NCBI GenBank assembly: GCA_963701675.1
Contig: OY969623.1
Location: 3,906,001 to 3,970,000 of the forward strand
From: G963701675 sp963701675
GTDB lineage: Bacteria; Planctomycetota; Planctomycetia; Gemmatales; Gemmataceae
Length of the DNA stretch: 64,000 bases
Direction: 5' to 3'
In this document: piece after piece, positions 51,127 to 58,894 of the stretch
Numbering within the stretch: position 1 is the first letter of the stretch
How the letters are laid out: every line of letters starts with the position of its first letter
The notes under the pieces: generated by a model
Seen by the model: the letters and a program-made list of their open reading frames with translations, nothing else
Told to the model about the DNA's origin: nothing
Database searches by the model: none
Made by a program: the position numbers and the translations under genes

Positions 51127-52446
51127 CTACTTTCCTTCCTGCGTGAGCGAGCGGCCGACGGCGTAGTACGTGAATCCGTGTGCCGCAAGGGACTTGAAAT
51201 CGTAAAGGTTACGTCCGTCAAAGATAACCGGATGCCGAAGCAGCCGGCGTATGATCACGAAATCTGGATTGCGAAATTCAGGCCACTCCGTGACAACCGC
51301 CAAACCGTCGCTGCCTTCTAGTGCGCCATAAGGCCGATCACAATAAACGAGCTTGTCGCCGTAAATCGCTCGCACGTTGGGCAGCGCTTCTGGATCGTGG
51401 ACGCGGACTTGAGCCCCTTCGGCAAGCAACGCATCGATCAAACATAACGCCGGCGCTTCGCGGACATCATCGGTCCGCGGCTTAAACGCAAGGCCCCAGA
51501 TCGCAATGGTCTTTTCTTTCAGGGAATCGCCGTAATGTCGCTGAATTTTCTGAACGAGGGCCTGTTTCTGGGCCTCGTTGACGCGGTCCACCGACTCCAT
51601 GAGCCGCAGCGGCACGTCGAGCTGGCGTCCCGTTGCGATCAGGGCGCGAACATCCTTTGGAAAACAGCTGCCGCCATAGCCGGCCCCGGGAAACAAGAAC
51701 TGAAATCCGATGCGGGCATCATGCCCGATGCCGCGCCGGACGTCATTGATGTCGGCGCCGGCCCGCTCGCACAAGTTGGCCATTTCGTTGATGAAGCTGA
51801 TCTTTGTGGCCAGCATGGCATTGGCGACGTACTTCGTCATCTCGGCGCTTTCGGGCGACATGACGAGAAACGGATTTTCGGTCCGTAGAAAGGCGTTGTA
51901 GAGTTCGTGAAGCGCCTGTGCGGTTTCTGGTTCGCGCACACCGACAACGATTCGATCCGGCCGCATGAAATCGTCAAGCGCGGCGCCTTCCTTGAGAAAC
52001 TCGGGGTTGCTGGCCACCACGTGGCGCAAGCTCGACCGAGCGGCGATGCGCTCCGCAACGGTGCGATTCGTTCCGACAGGCACGGTGCTTTTCACTACGA
52101 CAATTTTGGGATCCTTCGCCGCGGCCGCGATGCTGTCCGCCACGGCCCACACACTGCTGAGGTCGGCCGCTCCTTCGGGACTTTGCGGTGTCCCGACGGC
52201 AATGAAAATCAAACGGGCTGAGTGAATTCCCTTGGCCAGGTCTGTGGTGAAGTGCAATCGTTCTTCGCGGCGATTGCGCTGGACTAGTTCCAATAAGCCA
52301 GGCTCGTAAATCGGCAGCTTACCCGCTTCGAGAGTCTCGATCTTTTGCCGATCCTTATCAATGCCGAAAACGTCGTTGCCGCTCTCCGCCAGGCAGGTCC
52401 CGGTTACCAGTCCGACGTATCCGGTTCCGATCACCGCGATTTTCAC
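51127..52446 (-). CDS. ugd: UDP-glucose 6-dehydrogenase
   Basis: A 439-residue NAD-dependent dehydrogenase making UDP-glucuronate. GTG at 52446 overlaps the stop of the preceding gene (GTGA). The N-terminus is MKIAVIGTGYVGLVTGTCLA, the NAD-binding motif. The catalytic Cys is in PGAGYGGSCFPKDVRALIAT. KSTVPVGTN and the C-terminal GLAFKPRTDDVREAPAL also fit. UDP-glucuronate feeds exopolysaccharide or surface-sugar synthesis. It forms an operon with the two GDP-sugar genes. Confidence 0.95.
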   Translation of the reverse strand: MKIAVIGTGYVGLVTGTCLAESGNDVFGIDKDRQKIETLEAGKLPIYEPGLLELVQRNRREERLHFTTDLAKGIHSARLIFIAVGTPQSPEGAADLSSVWAVADSIAAAAKDPKIVVVKSTVPVGTNRTVAERIAARSSLRHVVASNPEFLKEGAALDDFMRPDRIVVGVREPETAQALHELYNAFLRTENPFLVMSPESAEMTKYVANAMLATKISFINEMANLCERAGADINDVRRGIGHDARIGFQFLFPGAGYGGSCFPKDVRALIATGRQLDVPLRLMESVDRVNEAQKQALVQKIQRHYGDSLKEKTIAIWGLAFKPRTDDVREAPALCLIDALLAEGAQVRVHDPEALPNVRAIYGDKLVYCDRPYGALEGSDGLAVVTEWPEFRNPDFVIIRRLLRHPVIFDGRNLYDFKSLAAHGFTYYAVGRSLTQEGK

Positions 52447-53396
52447 GATTGGCGCCTCCAATACTCCAATGTGTCGGCGAGGGTTTGTTCCATGGTGAAG
52501 CGCGGCGCCCATCCGGTGACGCGTTTGAGCTTCGACGGATCACCACAAACGACGGCCGATTCGGCCGCACGCGTTTCGTCAATCTCCTGTCTCACGCTTA
52601 TCGGGACCTTCGCCAACGAAAGAAGATGCTCCAGGGCCGACCGTATCGTTTTCGTCGTTCCCGAGGCGATATTATACGCTTCGCCAATTAGACCATTTTC
52701 GAGCAGCGAGATATAGGCTTGCACCACATCTCGAACGTCGCTCAGGTCCCGCATGGCGTTGAGATTTCCGGCGACCAGAACGGGCGGTTGCTCGCCACGC
52801 TCGATCATGCCGATCTGCCGGGCGAAGTTGGGCACCGCGTAATCCGGCGAATGGCGCGGGCCGGTGTGGTTGAATGGCCGCGCTCGAACTACGTGAATGC
52901 CGGCGGTGCGTGTCACTTGATAACTGAGTAAGTCGGCAGCCGCCTTGCTTGTCGCATACGGGCTGGTAGGTCGCAACGGCATGTTCTCATCCATCGGCGC
53001 GGCAGATGAGTCGGCGTCGCCATAAATCAATCCGCTCCCGACGTACAGAATTCTCGGCTTTCCTCCCCAGCGTTGGATGGCTTCGTAAAGCGAACGAGTT
53101 ACGCCAAAGTTTCCATCCCAAGCGCGCTCTGGTTCACGAAACGATTGGCCCGCGTTGGCGTAACCGGCCAGGTGAAAAACACGATCGGGTTCCGTCTTAC
53201 GCAGCACCGCCTCGATGCCGTCACGTTCGCACAAGTCACACGCGAACAGGGGGCCCCGCTCGGCAAGATGCTGCAAGCCCGATGGCCACTCGGCGTGCCG
53301 GTTCACTCCATACAGAGTAGCCCCGGCCTGCTTGATTAGCGCTTCGGCCAAATGCCCGCCCGCAAATCCAGTCACACCCGTAATGAGGATTCGCAT
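52443..53396 (-). CDS. rmd: GDP-6-deoxy-4-keto-mannose reductase (SDR family)
   Basis: A 317-residue extended SDR protein starting at 53396 (MRILITGVTGFAGGHLAEAL) with GACGAGA. The NAD(P) motif is GVTGFAGGHL and the catalytic Tyr-x3-Lys is YATSKAAA, with the Ser in the YVGSGLIYG stretch. It follows gmd, which makes GDP-4-keto-6-deoxymannose. The expected product is therefore GDP-rhamnose (Rmd) or a related deoxy sugar; a GDP-fucose synthase would be the alternative. The Rmd assignment is from context, as the sequence alone does not separate them. Confidence 0.8.
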   Translation of the reverse strand: MRILITGVTGFAGGHLAEALIKQAGATLYGVNRHAEWPSGLQHLAERGPLFACDLCERDGIEAVLRKTEPDRVFHLAGYANAGQSFREPERAWDGNFGVTRSLYEAIQRWGGKPRILYVGSGLIYGDADSSAAPMDENMPLRPTSPYATSKAAADLLSYQVTRTAGIHVVRARPFNHTGPRHSPDYAVPNFARQIGMIERGEQPPVLVAGNLNAMRDLSDVRDVVQAYISLLENGLIGEAYNIASGTTKTIRSALEHLLSLAKVPISVRQEIDETRAAESAVVCGDPSKLKRVTGWAPRFTMEQTLADTLEYWRRQS

Positions 53397-53446
53397 TCTC
53401 GTCGGTGGTCCGATTTGTGAAAAGTGTACCTGCCCGTCGCCAATGC

Positions 53447-54421
53447 CTAGAAGGGACCGCGGACAACCAACCGCTTGATATCCTCGTCGACCATCATGTG
53501 GATAAGCTGCGTGAAGTTTACCTCCGGCTTCCATCCGAGCGCGCACCGTGCTTTGCTGGCGTCTCCGATGAGCAAGTCGACCTCGGCCGGTCTGATGAAC
53601 GATGGATCTTCGACGACGTATTGCTTCCAATCGAGGCCGGCATGGCTGAACGCCGTCTCGACGAGTTCCCTTACCGAGTGAGTTTCCCCCGTCGCGATAA
53701 CGTAATCCTCCGGCGTCGACTGTTGACACATGAGCCACATGGCTCGGACATAATCGCCTGCATAACCCCAGTCGCGCTTGGAATCCAAGTTTCCGAGGCG
53801 CAGTTCCTTTTGTAGACCGAGCTTTATTCGCGCCACGGCGTTCGTGACTTTTCGGGTCACGAACTCTTTGCCACGCCGCGGACCCTCGTGATTGAAAAGG
53901 ATTCCGCTGCAGCAAAACATGCCGTAGCTCTCGCGGTAGTTTACCGTAATCCAATGGCCGTAAACTTTTGCGACGCCGTACGGACTTCGCGGATAGAACG
54001 GCGTGCTTTCCGTTTGCGGCACCTCTTGCACCTTGCCGAACATTTCGCTGCTGCTCGCCTGGTAGAACTTGATCCCCTTCGGGTCCAAGAGGCGAATCGC
54101 TTCGAGCATCCGGGTGACGCCGATGGCGGTAAACTCTCCGGTCAGGACCGGTTGGCTCCAGCTTGTGGGCACAAAGCTCTGGGCTGCCAGATTGTAAACC
54201 TCTTCCGGCTTCGTCTTTTTTATCACGTCAATAATCGAGAGCTGATCGAGTAAGTCCGCTTGGTGTAAATGGATGCGTCCTTCCAGGTGGGCGATTCGTT
54301 CAAAATTCTCGGTGCTCGCGCGACGCACGACGCCGTGAACTTCATACCCTTTTTCCAAGAGCCAGTCCGCCAGGTGACTGCCGTCTTGGCCGGTGATCCC
54401 GGTCACAATGGCCTTTTTCAT
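53447..54421 (-). CDS. gmd: GDP-mannose 4,6-dehydratase
   Basis: A 324-residue SDR enzyme. It begins MKKAIVTGITGQDGSHLADW (NADP motif GxxGQDG). The substrate-binding region has LHQADLLDQLSIIDVI and TRMLEAIRLLD; the Tyr-x3-Lys is YGVAKVYG; NHEGPRRGKEFVTRKV is diagnostic of Gmd. The product GDP-4-keto-6-deoxymannose goes to the reductase 50 bp downstream. The protein is slightly shorter than the Escherichia coli enzyme, with no missing motif. Confidence 0.95.
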   Translation of the reverse strand: MKKAIVTGITGQDGSHLADWLLEKGYEVHGVVRRASTENFERIAHLEGRIHLHQADLLDQLSIIDVIKKTKPEEVYNLAAQSFVPTSWSQPVLTGEFTAIGVTRMLEAIRLLDPKGIKFYQASSSEMFGKVQEVPQTESTPFYPRSPYGVAKVYGHWITVNYRESYGMFCCSGILFNHEGPRRGKEFVTRKVTNAVARIKLGLQKELRLGNLDSKRDWGYAGDYVRAMWLMCQQSTPEDYVIATGETHSVRELVETAFSHAGLDWKQYVVEDPSFIRPAEVDLLIGDASKARCALGWKPEVNFTQLIHMMVDEDIKRLVVRGPF

Positions 54422-54583
54422 GTATCCCTCGATGACCGGTCCGCCATTGGCCCTAGTCGCTAATCAATTTACGTCATGCAGATTGTTATGGCCATCAGCC
54501 GGAGCGGCCAAATCTGAAGCCCCAATTTCGATGTAAATCGCCGAGTGTAACCGCATGCAACTGTGCGCCCATGTTGTTTTTCC

Positions 54584-54612
54584 TTGACATTACCCTATGT
54601 CATCTTTACACT
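54584..54612 (+). promoter_or_regulatory. Near-consensus promoter for the HU gene
   Basis: TTGACA (54584-54589), 17 bases, then TACACT (54607-54612). The -35 is perfect and the -10 four of six. It lies about 50 bp before the start of the HU-like gene, consistent with strong expression of a nucleoid protein. Confidence 0.65.
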
Positions 54613-54669
54613 TGAAGCGTCAGGTCAAAGAGTTGCGCCGGCCAAATCATGACGCGGGAGTACCGAACC

Positions 54670-55008
54670 GTGACCAAAAAAGAGATCGTCAAGCAAATCT
54701 CGGATCAGATTGGGCTGACGCAGCTTAAGACGAAGGAAATCGTGCAACTCACGTTCGACGCCATCGTCGACACCCTCTTAGCCGACCGCCGTATCGAACT
54801 GCGGAACTTTGGCGTTTTCGAGGTGAAAATGCGCAAAGCGCGTAAGGCCAGGAACCCGCGAACCGGCGAAAAGGTCGATGTGCCGCCTAAGTACGTCGTC
54901 ACGTTCAAACCGGGCAAGGAAATGGAAGAACGTGTGCGGCAATTGACCGAACCAAATCGCCAGGTGCCCGCCGCTGTCGGGGCAGGCGACAACGGCGAAG
55001 ACGATTGA
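54670..55008 (+). CDS. HU/IHF-family DNA-binding protein
   Basis: A 112-residue nucleoid protein from GTG 54670, with GGGAG upstream. An ATG at 54649 would add seven residues without a ribosome site. The body is MTKKEIVKQISDQIGLTQLK, FDAIVDTLLADRRIELRNFG, then the DNA-binding arm RKARNPRTGEKVDVPPKYVV and the FKPGKEM end. It has a short C-terminal extension (LTEPNRQVPAAVGAGDNGED), common in planctomycete HU. It bends DNA. A strong 3' hairpin follows. Confidence 0.92.
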   Translation: MTKKEIVKQISDQIGLTQLKTKEIVQLTFDAIVDTLLADRRIELRNFGVFEVKMRKARKARNPRTGEKVDVPPKYVVTFKPGKEMEERVRQLTEPNRQVPAAVGAGDNGEDD

Positions 55009-55023
55009 TTATCGCAAGCCCAT

Positions 55024-55058
55024 TAGAAACCCGGTTTCTCGCAGAAACCGGGTTTCTA
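55024..55058. repeat. Perfect 16-bp inverted repeat, hairpin after the HU gene
   Basis: TAGAAACCCGGTTTCT and its reverse complement AGAAACCGGGTTTCTA are separated by 3 bases. Each arm is itself nearly palindromic, so the element can form a cross or long stem. It probably ends the HU transcript. Repeats of AGAAACC-GGTTTCT type are seen widely, e.g. in cyanobacterial intergenic regions, so it may also be a small mobile palindrome. Confidence 0.65.
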
Positions 55059-55190
55059 GCTAAAGTCTCCCCCTCATACAACCGATAAAACCTTCAACAC
55101 CGTCAAATCCGGTGAATCCTACGTTCACAACGCGCAGGAGTCGGGGGACCTGGCGGCCGCTGGCCGTCTAATTGGGCATGGAGGCTCGGT

Positions 55191-55409
55191 ATGCGCCGCT
55201 TTCTTTGGCTCGCCGCCATTACGGGGCTCGTCGTCAGCAATAGCGGCTGCTTGCTCAATATCTACTCCAGCAATCCTAACCGCCGTATTCGCGAACTCTT
55301 GAACACCTCGGAAGATCTCCGGCAAATCGAATACGAGTGGGAACGCATCTGGTTTACAGACCAACCATCTCACATGACGCCTGAACGCGTTCATGGCGGC
55401 ATTCAGTAA
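55191..55409 (+). CDS. Small lipoprotein, planctomycete type
   Basis: A 72-residue protein with GGAGG at the start. The lipoprotein signal (MRRFLWLAAITGLVVSNSGC) ends with Cys20. The mature part (NIYSSNPNRRIRELLNTSED, then WERIWFTDQPSHMTPERVHG) resembles a short planctomycete lipoprotein family that I recall without a name. It is likely to sit at the inner or outer membrane. Function unknown. Confidence 0.7.
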   Translation: MRRFLWLAAITGLVVSNSGCLLNIYSSNPNRRIRELLNTSEDLRQIEYEWERIWFTDQPSHMTPERVHGGIQ

Positions 55410-55442
55410 CCTCAGAAGGATGAAAGAACCGGATCGGTGATC

Positions 55443-55552
55443 GGCGGGGTCAGAGACCCGCGCCGAGCGCTGAACCGGATCGCGCGTAGCGCTAGGCGCG
55501 GGTCTCCGACTCCGCCTATCGACGCGCTAGGCGCGGGTCTCCGACTCCGCCT
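55443..55552. repeat. Direct and inverted repeats around GCGCTAGGCGCGGGTCTC
   Basis: A 29-bp unit occurs twice (55489-55517 and 55524-55552) with 6 bases between copies. Its reverse complement, with two mismatches, is at 55443-55464. The whole fills the gap between the lipoprotein gene and the stop of the convergent DUF1015 gene. It can form alternative hairpins and probably ends both transcripts. It is not a CRISPR: only two copies and the spacer is too short. Confidence 0.6.
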
Positions 55553-55553
55553 T

Positions 55554-56864
55554 TTAACTCGTCGCCAGCGAGTTGAAGACCAATCCACTCAATAGCTTCG
55601 GATAGAAGTACGTCGATTTCGGCGGCATCTTTTCAAGATTGCCTGCGATTTTTTGGACGTGCTCCATCGTTGCCGGCGGCACGAGGGCCGCGAGAGCGCA
55701 GTCTTTCTTCGCAATGGCAGCGACGGCCTCGTCCACGCGATGTACGTAGCTGAACTGCGGGTGATCTGCCACAAGTGGCTTCAAGAGCCGGTCGAACACC
55801 AAAACGTGTAACAGGCTGACGGCGAGGCCTCGCCAATCCGGGCCGTGTTCCGGCACGAGTTCTGCCATCTGGTGGGCGCAATCGAATCGCGCAATCTGCC
55901 ATGAATCGTCGGCCGCGGTTCCGAAACCCAGCACGTTTTGGGAACCATCGGTCTCCATGAGGTCCCAGACCTTCCTGGCTCCATCTTCACCTCGCCCTAC
56001 ATAATCGACTCGGCACGCTTTTCCCAATGCTGTGCGAACATCCTCGGACGTAATCGCTGGGCCGGCGGTTAGGAGGCGATGCGTGGGCATAATGACAAGC
56101 CCAGGATCGTTCATCCCCACGAGCATCATCACGATGAAATTCGCAGCAGCTTCATCGTTAGTAACTTCGCCCGCCGCCTTACGTTCGTTGAGGTAGGCTA
56201 ACCCCGTCTCATATCGATGGTGGCCGTCCGCGATGAAGACTGGTTTCGGACCCATGGCGCCGGTAATGGCACTGCAAATGCGTTGATCGTCGACGGGCCA
56301 AAGTCGGCTTACGACTCCAAGATGATCCGTCGCTTCCAGCGGAAGCACGCCTCGAATCGCATCATCAAGTTGCGCCTGAACGTCTCCTGCATCGTCCGGA
56401 TAGATTCCGAAGATCGGACTAAGGTTCATCGCGGTGGCGCGGAATAGCTTCAGTCGATCGGCTTTGGGTCCGGACAGAGTTTCTTCGTGCGCAAATATGT
56501 TCCCTGCCCCAAACGGCGTGAGCCGGACCCGAGCGAGAAAGCCGGTGCGTGTGTGCCGTTGTCCATCGATCTCAAATTCTTGTTGATAAACGTAAAGGCA
56601 TCGGGCAGAGTCTTGCGCGATGATTCCCGACGCTTGCCATTCGCGCAAGGTGCGCGCCGCACGGGTATAGCGATTGTCTTTGTCGTTATCGGATGTTTCC
56701 TCGCGGTTGAGGATCAGCCGGATAACGTTGTACGGGCTTCGGCCGTAAAGCGCCTGCTGGAGGGCCGAGTCAATGACATCGTAGGGCGGAGCGATGACAT
56801 CGCTAAGCGCGCCCACGCGTCCGAGGTCATAGCGAAAGGCGCGGAAAGGCCGAACGTCCGTCAT
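55554..56864 (-). CDS. DUF1015-family protein
   Basis: A 436-residue protein with MTDVRPFRAFRYDLGRVGAL, then VIAPPYDVIDSALQQAL and YGRSPYNVIRLILNRE, matching the DUF1015 start. FIADGHHRYETGLAYLNERK in the middle is the family's most conserved part. DUF1015 proteins are proposed to be cytoplasmic enzymes of unknown reaction. Start 56864 has the only recognisable N-terminus. It is divergent from YggS, about 105 bp away. Confidence 0.88.
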   Translation of the reverse strand: MTDVRPFRAFRYDLGRVGALSDVIAPPYDVIDSALQQALYGRSPYNVIRLILNREETSDNDKDNRYTRAARTLREWQASGIIAQDSARCLYVYQQEFEIDGQRHTRTGFLARVRLTPFGAGNIFAHEETLSGPKADRLKLFRATAMNLSPIFGIYPDDAGDVQAQLDDAIRGVLPLEATDHLGVVSRLWPVDDQRICSAITGAMGPKPVFIADGHHRYETGLAYLNERKAAGEVTNDEAAANFIVMMLVGMNDPGLVIMPTHRLLTAGPAITSEDVRTALGKACRVDYVGRGEDGARKVWDLMETDGSQNVLGFGTAADDSWQIARFDCAHQMAELVPEHGPDWRGLAVSLLHVLVFDRLLKPLVADHPQFSYVHRVDEAVAAIAKKDCALAALVPPATMEHVQKIAGNLEKMPPKSTYFYPKLLSGLVFNSLATS

Positions 56865-56969
56865 GTGATTGCCTTTGCGTGTTGAAGGAACGGAGACGAC
56901 TGCCTAGGCAACTATACTAATCGACAGAGGAAAGTACTTGATGCCCGCATCATATCGGGAACAAATCCA

Positions 56970-57683
56970 GTGACAAACCCTGCGCACCTCGCTCACCTGC
57001 GCGAACGACTCGCATTGGTTGAAGCTCGAATCGCATCCGCTTGCCGTCGCGCGGAGCGGTCTCGGTCCGACATAACCCTCGTTGCAGTCACCAAAACGAT
57101 CCCGGTCGAAATCGCGGGATTACTTCCGGAACTCGGCGTTCTCGATCTCGGTGAAAGCCGTCCGCAAGAACTCTGGAAAAAAGGGGCGGGACTTTCGGTT
57201 TGCCGATGGCACCTGGTCGGGCATCTGCAACGAAACAAAGTCGAGCGAACCATCCGCATGGATCCTCTCATTCACTCGATTGATAGCTTGGCTTTATTGG
57301 AGGCGATAGACAAAGACGCCGCGAAACAACAGGTCCAAACCCGCGTCTTGCTCGAGGTCAACGCAAGTCGCGAGGCAAACAAGCACGGATTCGCCCCCGA
57401 GGAAGTGCCCGAATTATTGCCCACTATCAACCGACTACAAAACGTCCGTGTGATGGGGCTGATGACGATGGCCGCATTGGATGCGCATCCAGAACGGTGT
57501 CGGCCCACGTTTGCACAGGTACGAGAACTGGCCGAACGGCTGCGGGAACAAGTGAATCCACCGCATACCCTGGCGCACCTTTCGATGGGGATGAGCAACG
57601 ATTTTGAAGTAGCGATTGAGGAAGGCGCCACTCTCATTCGGATCGGCACCGCACTCTTCGAAGGAATTGATCTAGTGCCGTAA
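56970..57683 (+). CDS. YggS/PLPHP-family PLP-binding protein
   Basis: A 237-residue PLP-homeostasis protein. It begins at GTG 56970. The PLP Lys is in ITLVAVTKTIPVEIAG; the fold is a TIM barrel with WHLVGHLQRNKV and LSMGMSNDFEVAIEEGATLI at the C-terminus. YggS members buffer PLP rather than catalyse a defined reaction. The gene's last 12 bases overlap the 3' end of the convergent LptF/G gene. Confidence 0.92.
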   Translation: MTNPAHLAHLRERLALVEARIASACRRAERSRSDITLVAVTKTIPVEIAGLLPELGVLDLGESRPQELWKKGAGLSVCRWHLVGHLQRNKVERTIRMDPLIHSIDSLALLEAIDKDAAKQQVQTRVLLEVNASREANKHGFAPEEVPELLPTINRLQNVRVMGLMTMAALDAHPERCRPTFAQVRELAERLREQVNPPHTLAHLSMGMSNDFEVAIEEGATLIRIGTALFEGIDLVP

Positions 57684-58856
57684 CAAGCGTCGAAACAAAG
57701 GAATGGCAATAACGAGCATGAGCCCATTGGCGGCCCATAACGCCAGGGCCGGGTGAAACCTGCCTTGCTTTGCGTAGCTGGTGGCGCCCAGCAACAGTGG
57801 GTAATAGATAAGGACAATCGGCAAGAAACAGGCGGCGAATGCACTTAAGAAATCGCTTCGACCAAACCATATCCCGACCGGACAACCCATCAACACGAAG
57901 AAAAGACATCCGAACGACAGTGCCGGCCGCATGTGCAGTTCGGTGTTGACGTTGTAATAGTCAAACTCGCGCTGCCGCAGCGTGGAGCGGTTGAAACCGA
58001 CGTGCGGCGATGAGGGATCTGCGGCGATCTCGGCCTTTTTCTCGTCGATCTGGTTTTGCACTTTCTCTCGATGCACGAGGAGTTCCGGAAACGTCATTCC
58101 GCGCGGTCGGACATCCGCCACGCCGCCGAAGTTCGCCGGCAACGGCACCGACCATGTTTGGCGGATAAAGTAACCGTGATTCTTGCCGTTCTCGTCACGG
58201 AGCGTGCAACGCCGCATCTCAACGATGACCTGCTTGTTGGCGAGATCGACGTGCACTTCCGCTTCCTTGGCATGCGCGGTGACGTCGTAACCATCGCCGT
58301 TGGCCGACTTCCGCTTGAACAAGGCATCCTCTAACCGCCGGCCGTGAACTTGCTGGACCCAAATCTTGTACGGCAAGTTCGGCATGTTGATGCAGCGGTC
58401 CTTCTTAAGAATCGCGTAGAGATACTCCTCCGCATCGTTCATGAAGTTGGAACGAAACAAGTGATGCGTATGCGGTATCAAGTGATAGTAAAGTCCCAAC
58501 GTGGCGACGCTCATCGTTGCTCCGAGGAAGATCGCGGGGCTCACGACGTTGAGCAAATGTACGCCGGCGGATTGAATGGCAAGAATCTCGTTGTCGGCGG
58601 CGAGTCGGCCATAGACGACGCAGGTTGCAAACAAGGTCGTTGCCGGGATGGTAAACGGCAGCGTGTTCGGAATGATGAGCGGAATGGCCGAGAAGATCTG
58701 CGCCGGACCCAAGCCGCGTTGACTGGCTTCATGGACCACGGTCCCCATCACGAAGATCCCCGTAATCCCTGCCAGTGCGAGCAGGAACACCCGCACCAGT
58801 TCAAACAGAATCGCCCGTTGCAACGTGTTCCCGAACACCGTCACCACCCTTCCCAA
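57672..58856 (-). CDS. LptF/LptG-family permease (YjgP/YjgQ)
   Basis: A 394-residue membrane protein with the LptF/G layout: TM segments at about residues 18-40, 55-80, 98-120 and three near the C-terminus, with a large periplasmic beta domain between (about 125-290). It starts LQRAILFELVRVFLLALAGI. LptF and LptG, with LptB, extract lipopolysaccharide from the inner membrane. Only one of the pair is here; no LptB is nearby. It lies just downstream of a large AsmA-like gene, which fits envelope biogenesis. Confidence 0.85.
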   Translation of the reverse strand: MGRVVTVFGNTLQRAILFELVRVFLLALAGITGIFVMGTVVHEASQRGLGPAQIFSAIPLIIPNTLPFTIPATTLFATCVVYGRLAADNEILAIQSAGVHLLNVVSPAIFLGATMSVATLGLYYHLIPHTHHLFRSNFMNDAEEYLYAILKKDRCINMPNLPYKIWVQQVHGRRLEDALFKRKSANGDGYDVTAHAKEAEVHVDLANKQVIVEMRRCTLRDENGKNHGYFIRQTWSVPLPANFGGVADVRPRGMTFPELLVHREKVQNQIDEKKAEIAADPSSPHVGFNRSTLRQREFDYYNVNTELHMRPALSFGCLFFVLMGCPVGIWFGRSDFLSAFAACFLPIVLIYYPLLLGATSYAKQGRFHPALALWAANGLMLVIAIPLFRRLLRH

Positions 58857-58894
58857 TCCCTAATCTCTAGTCTCTAATCCCTAATCTCTAATCC
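58857..58894. repeat. Short tandem repeat of CTAATC/CTAGTC units
   Basis: Five near-identical units (ccctaatct, ctagtct, ctaatc, cctaatct, ctaatccc) lie between the LptF/G start and the AsmA-like stop. It resembles the other simple intergenic repeats in the window and is of unknown role. Confidence 0.5.

Noticed and set aside
55489..55552. Possible CRISPR from two direct repeats
   Set aside because: Only two copies 6 bp apart and no cas genes; not an array.
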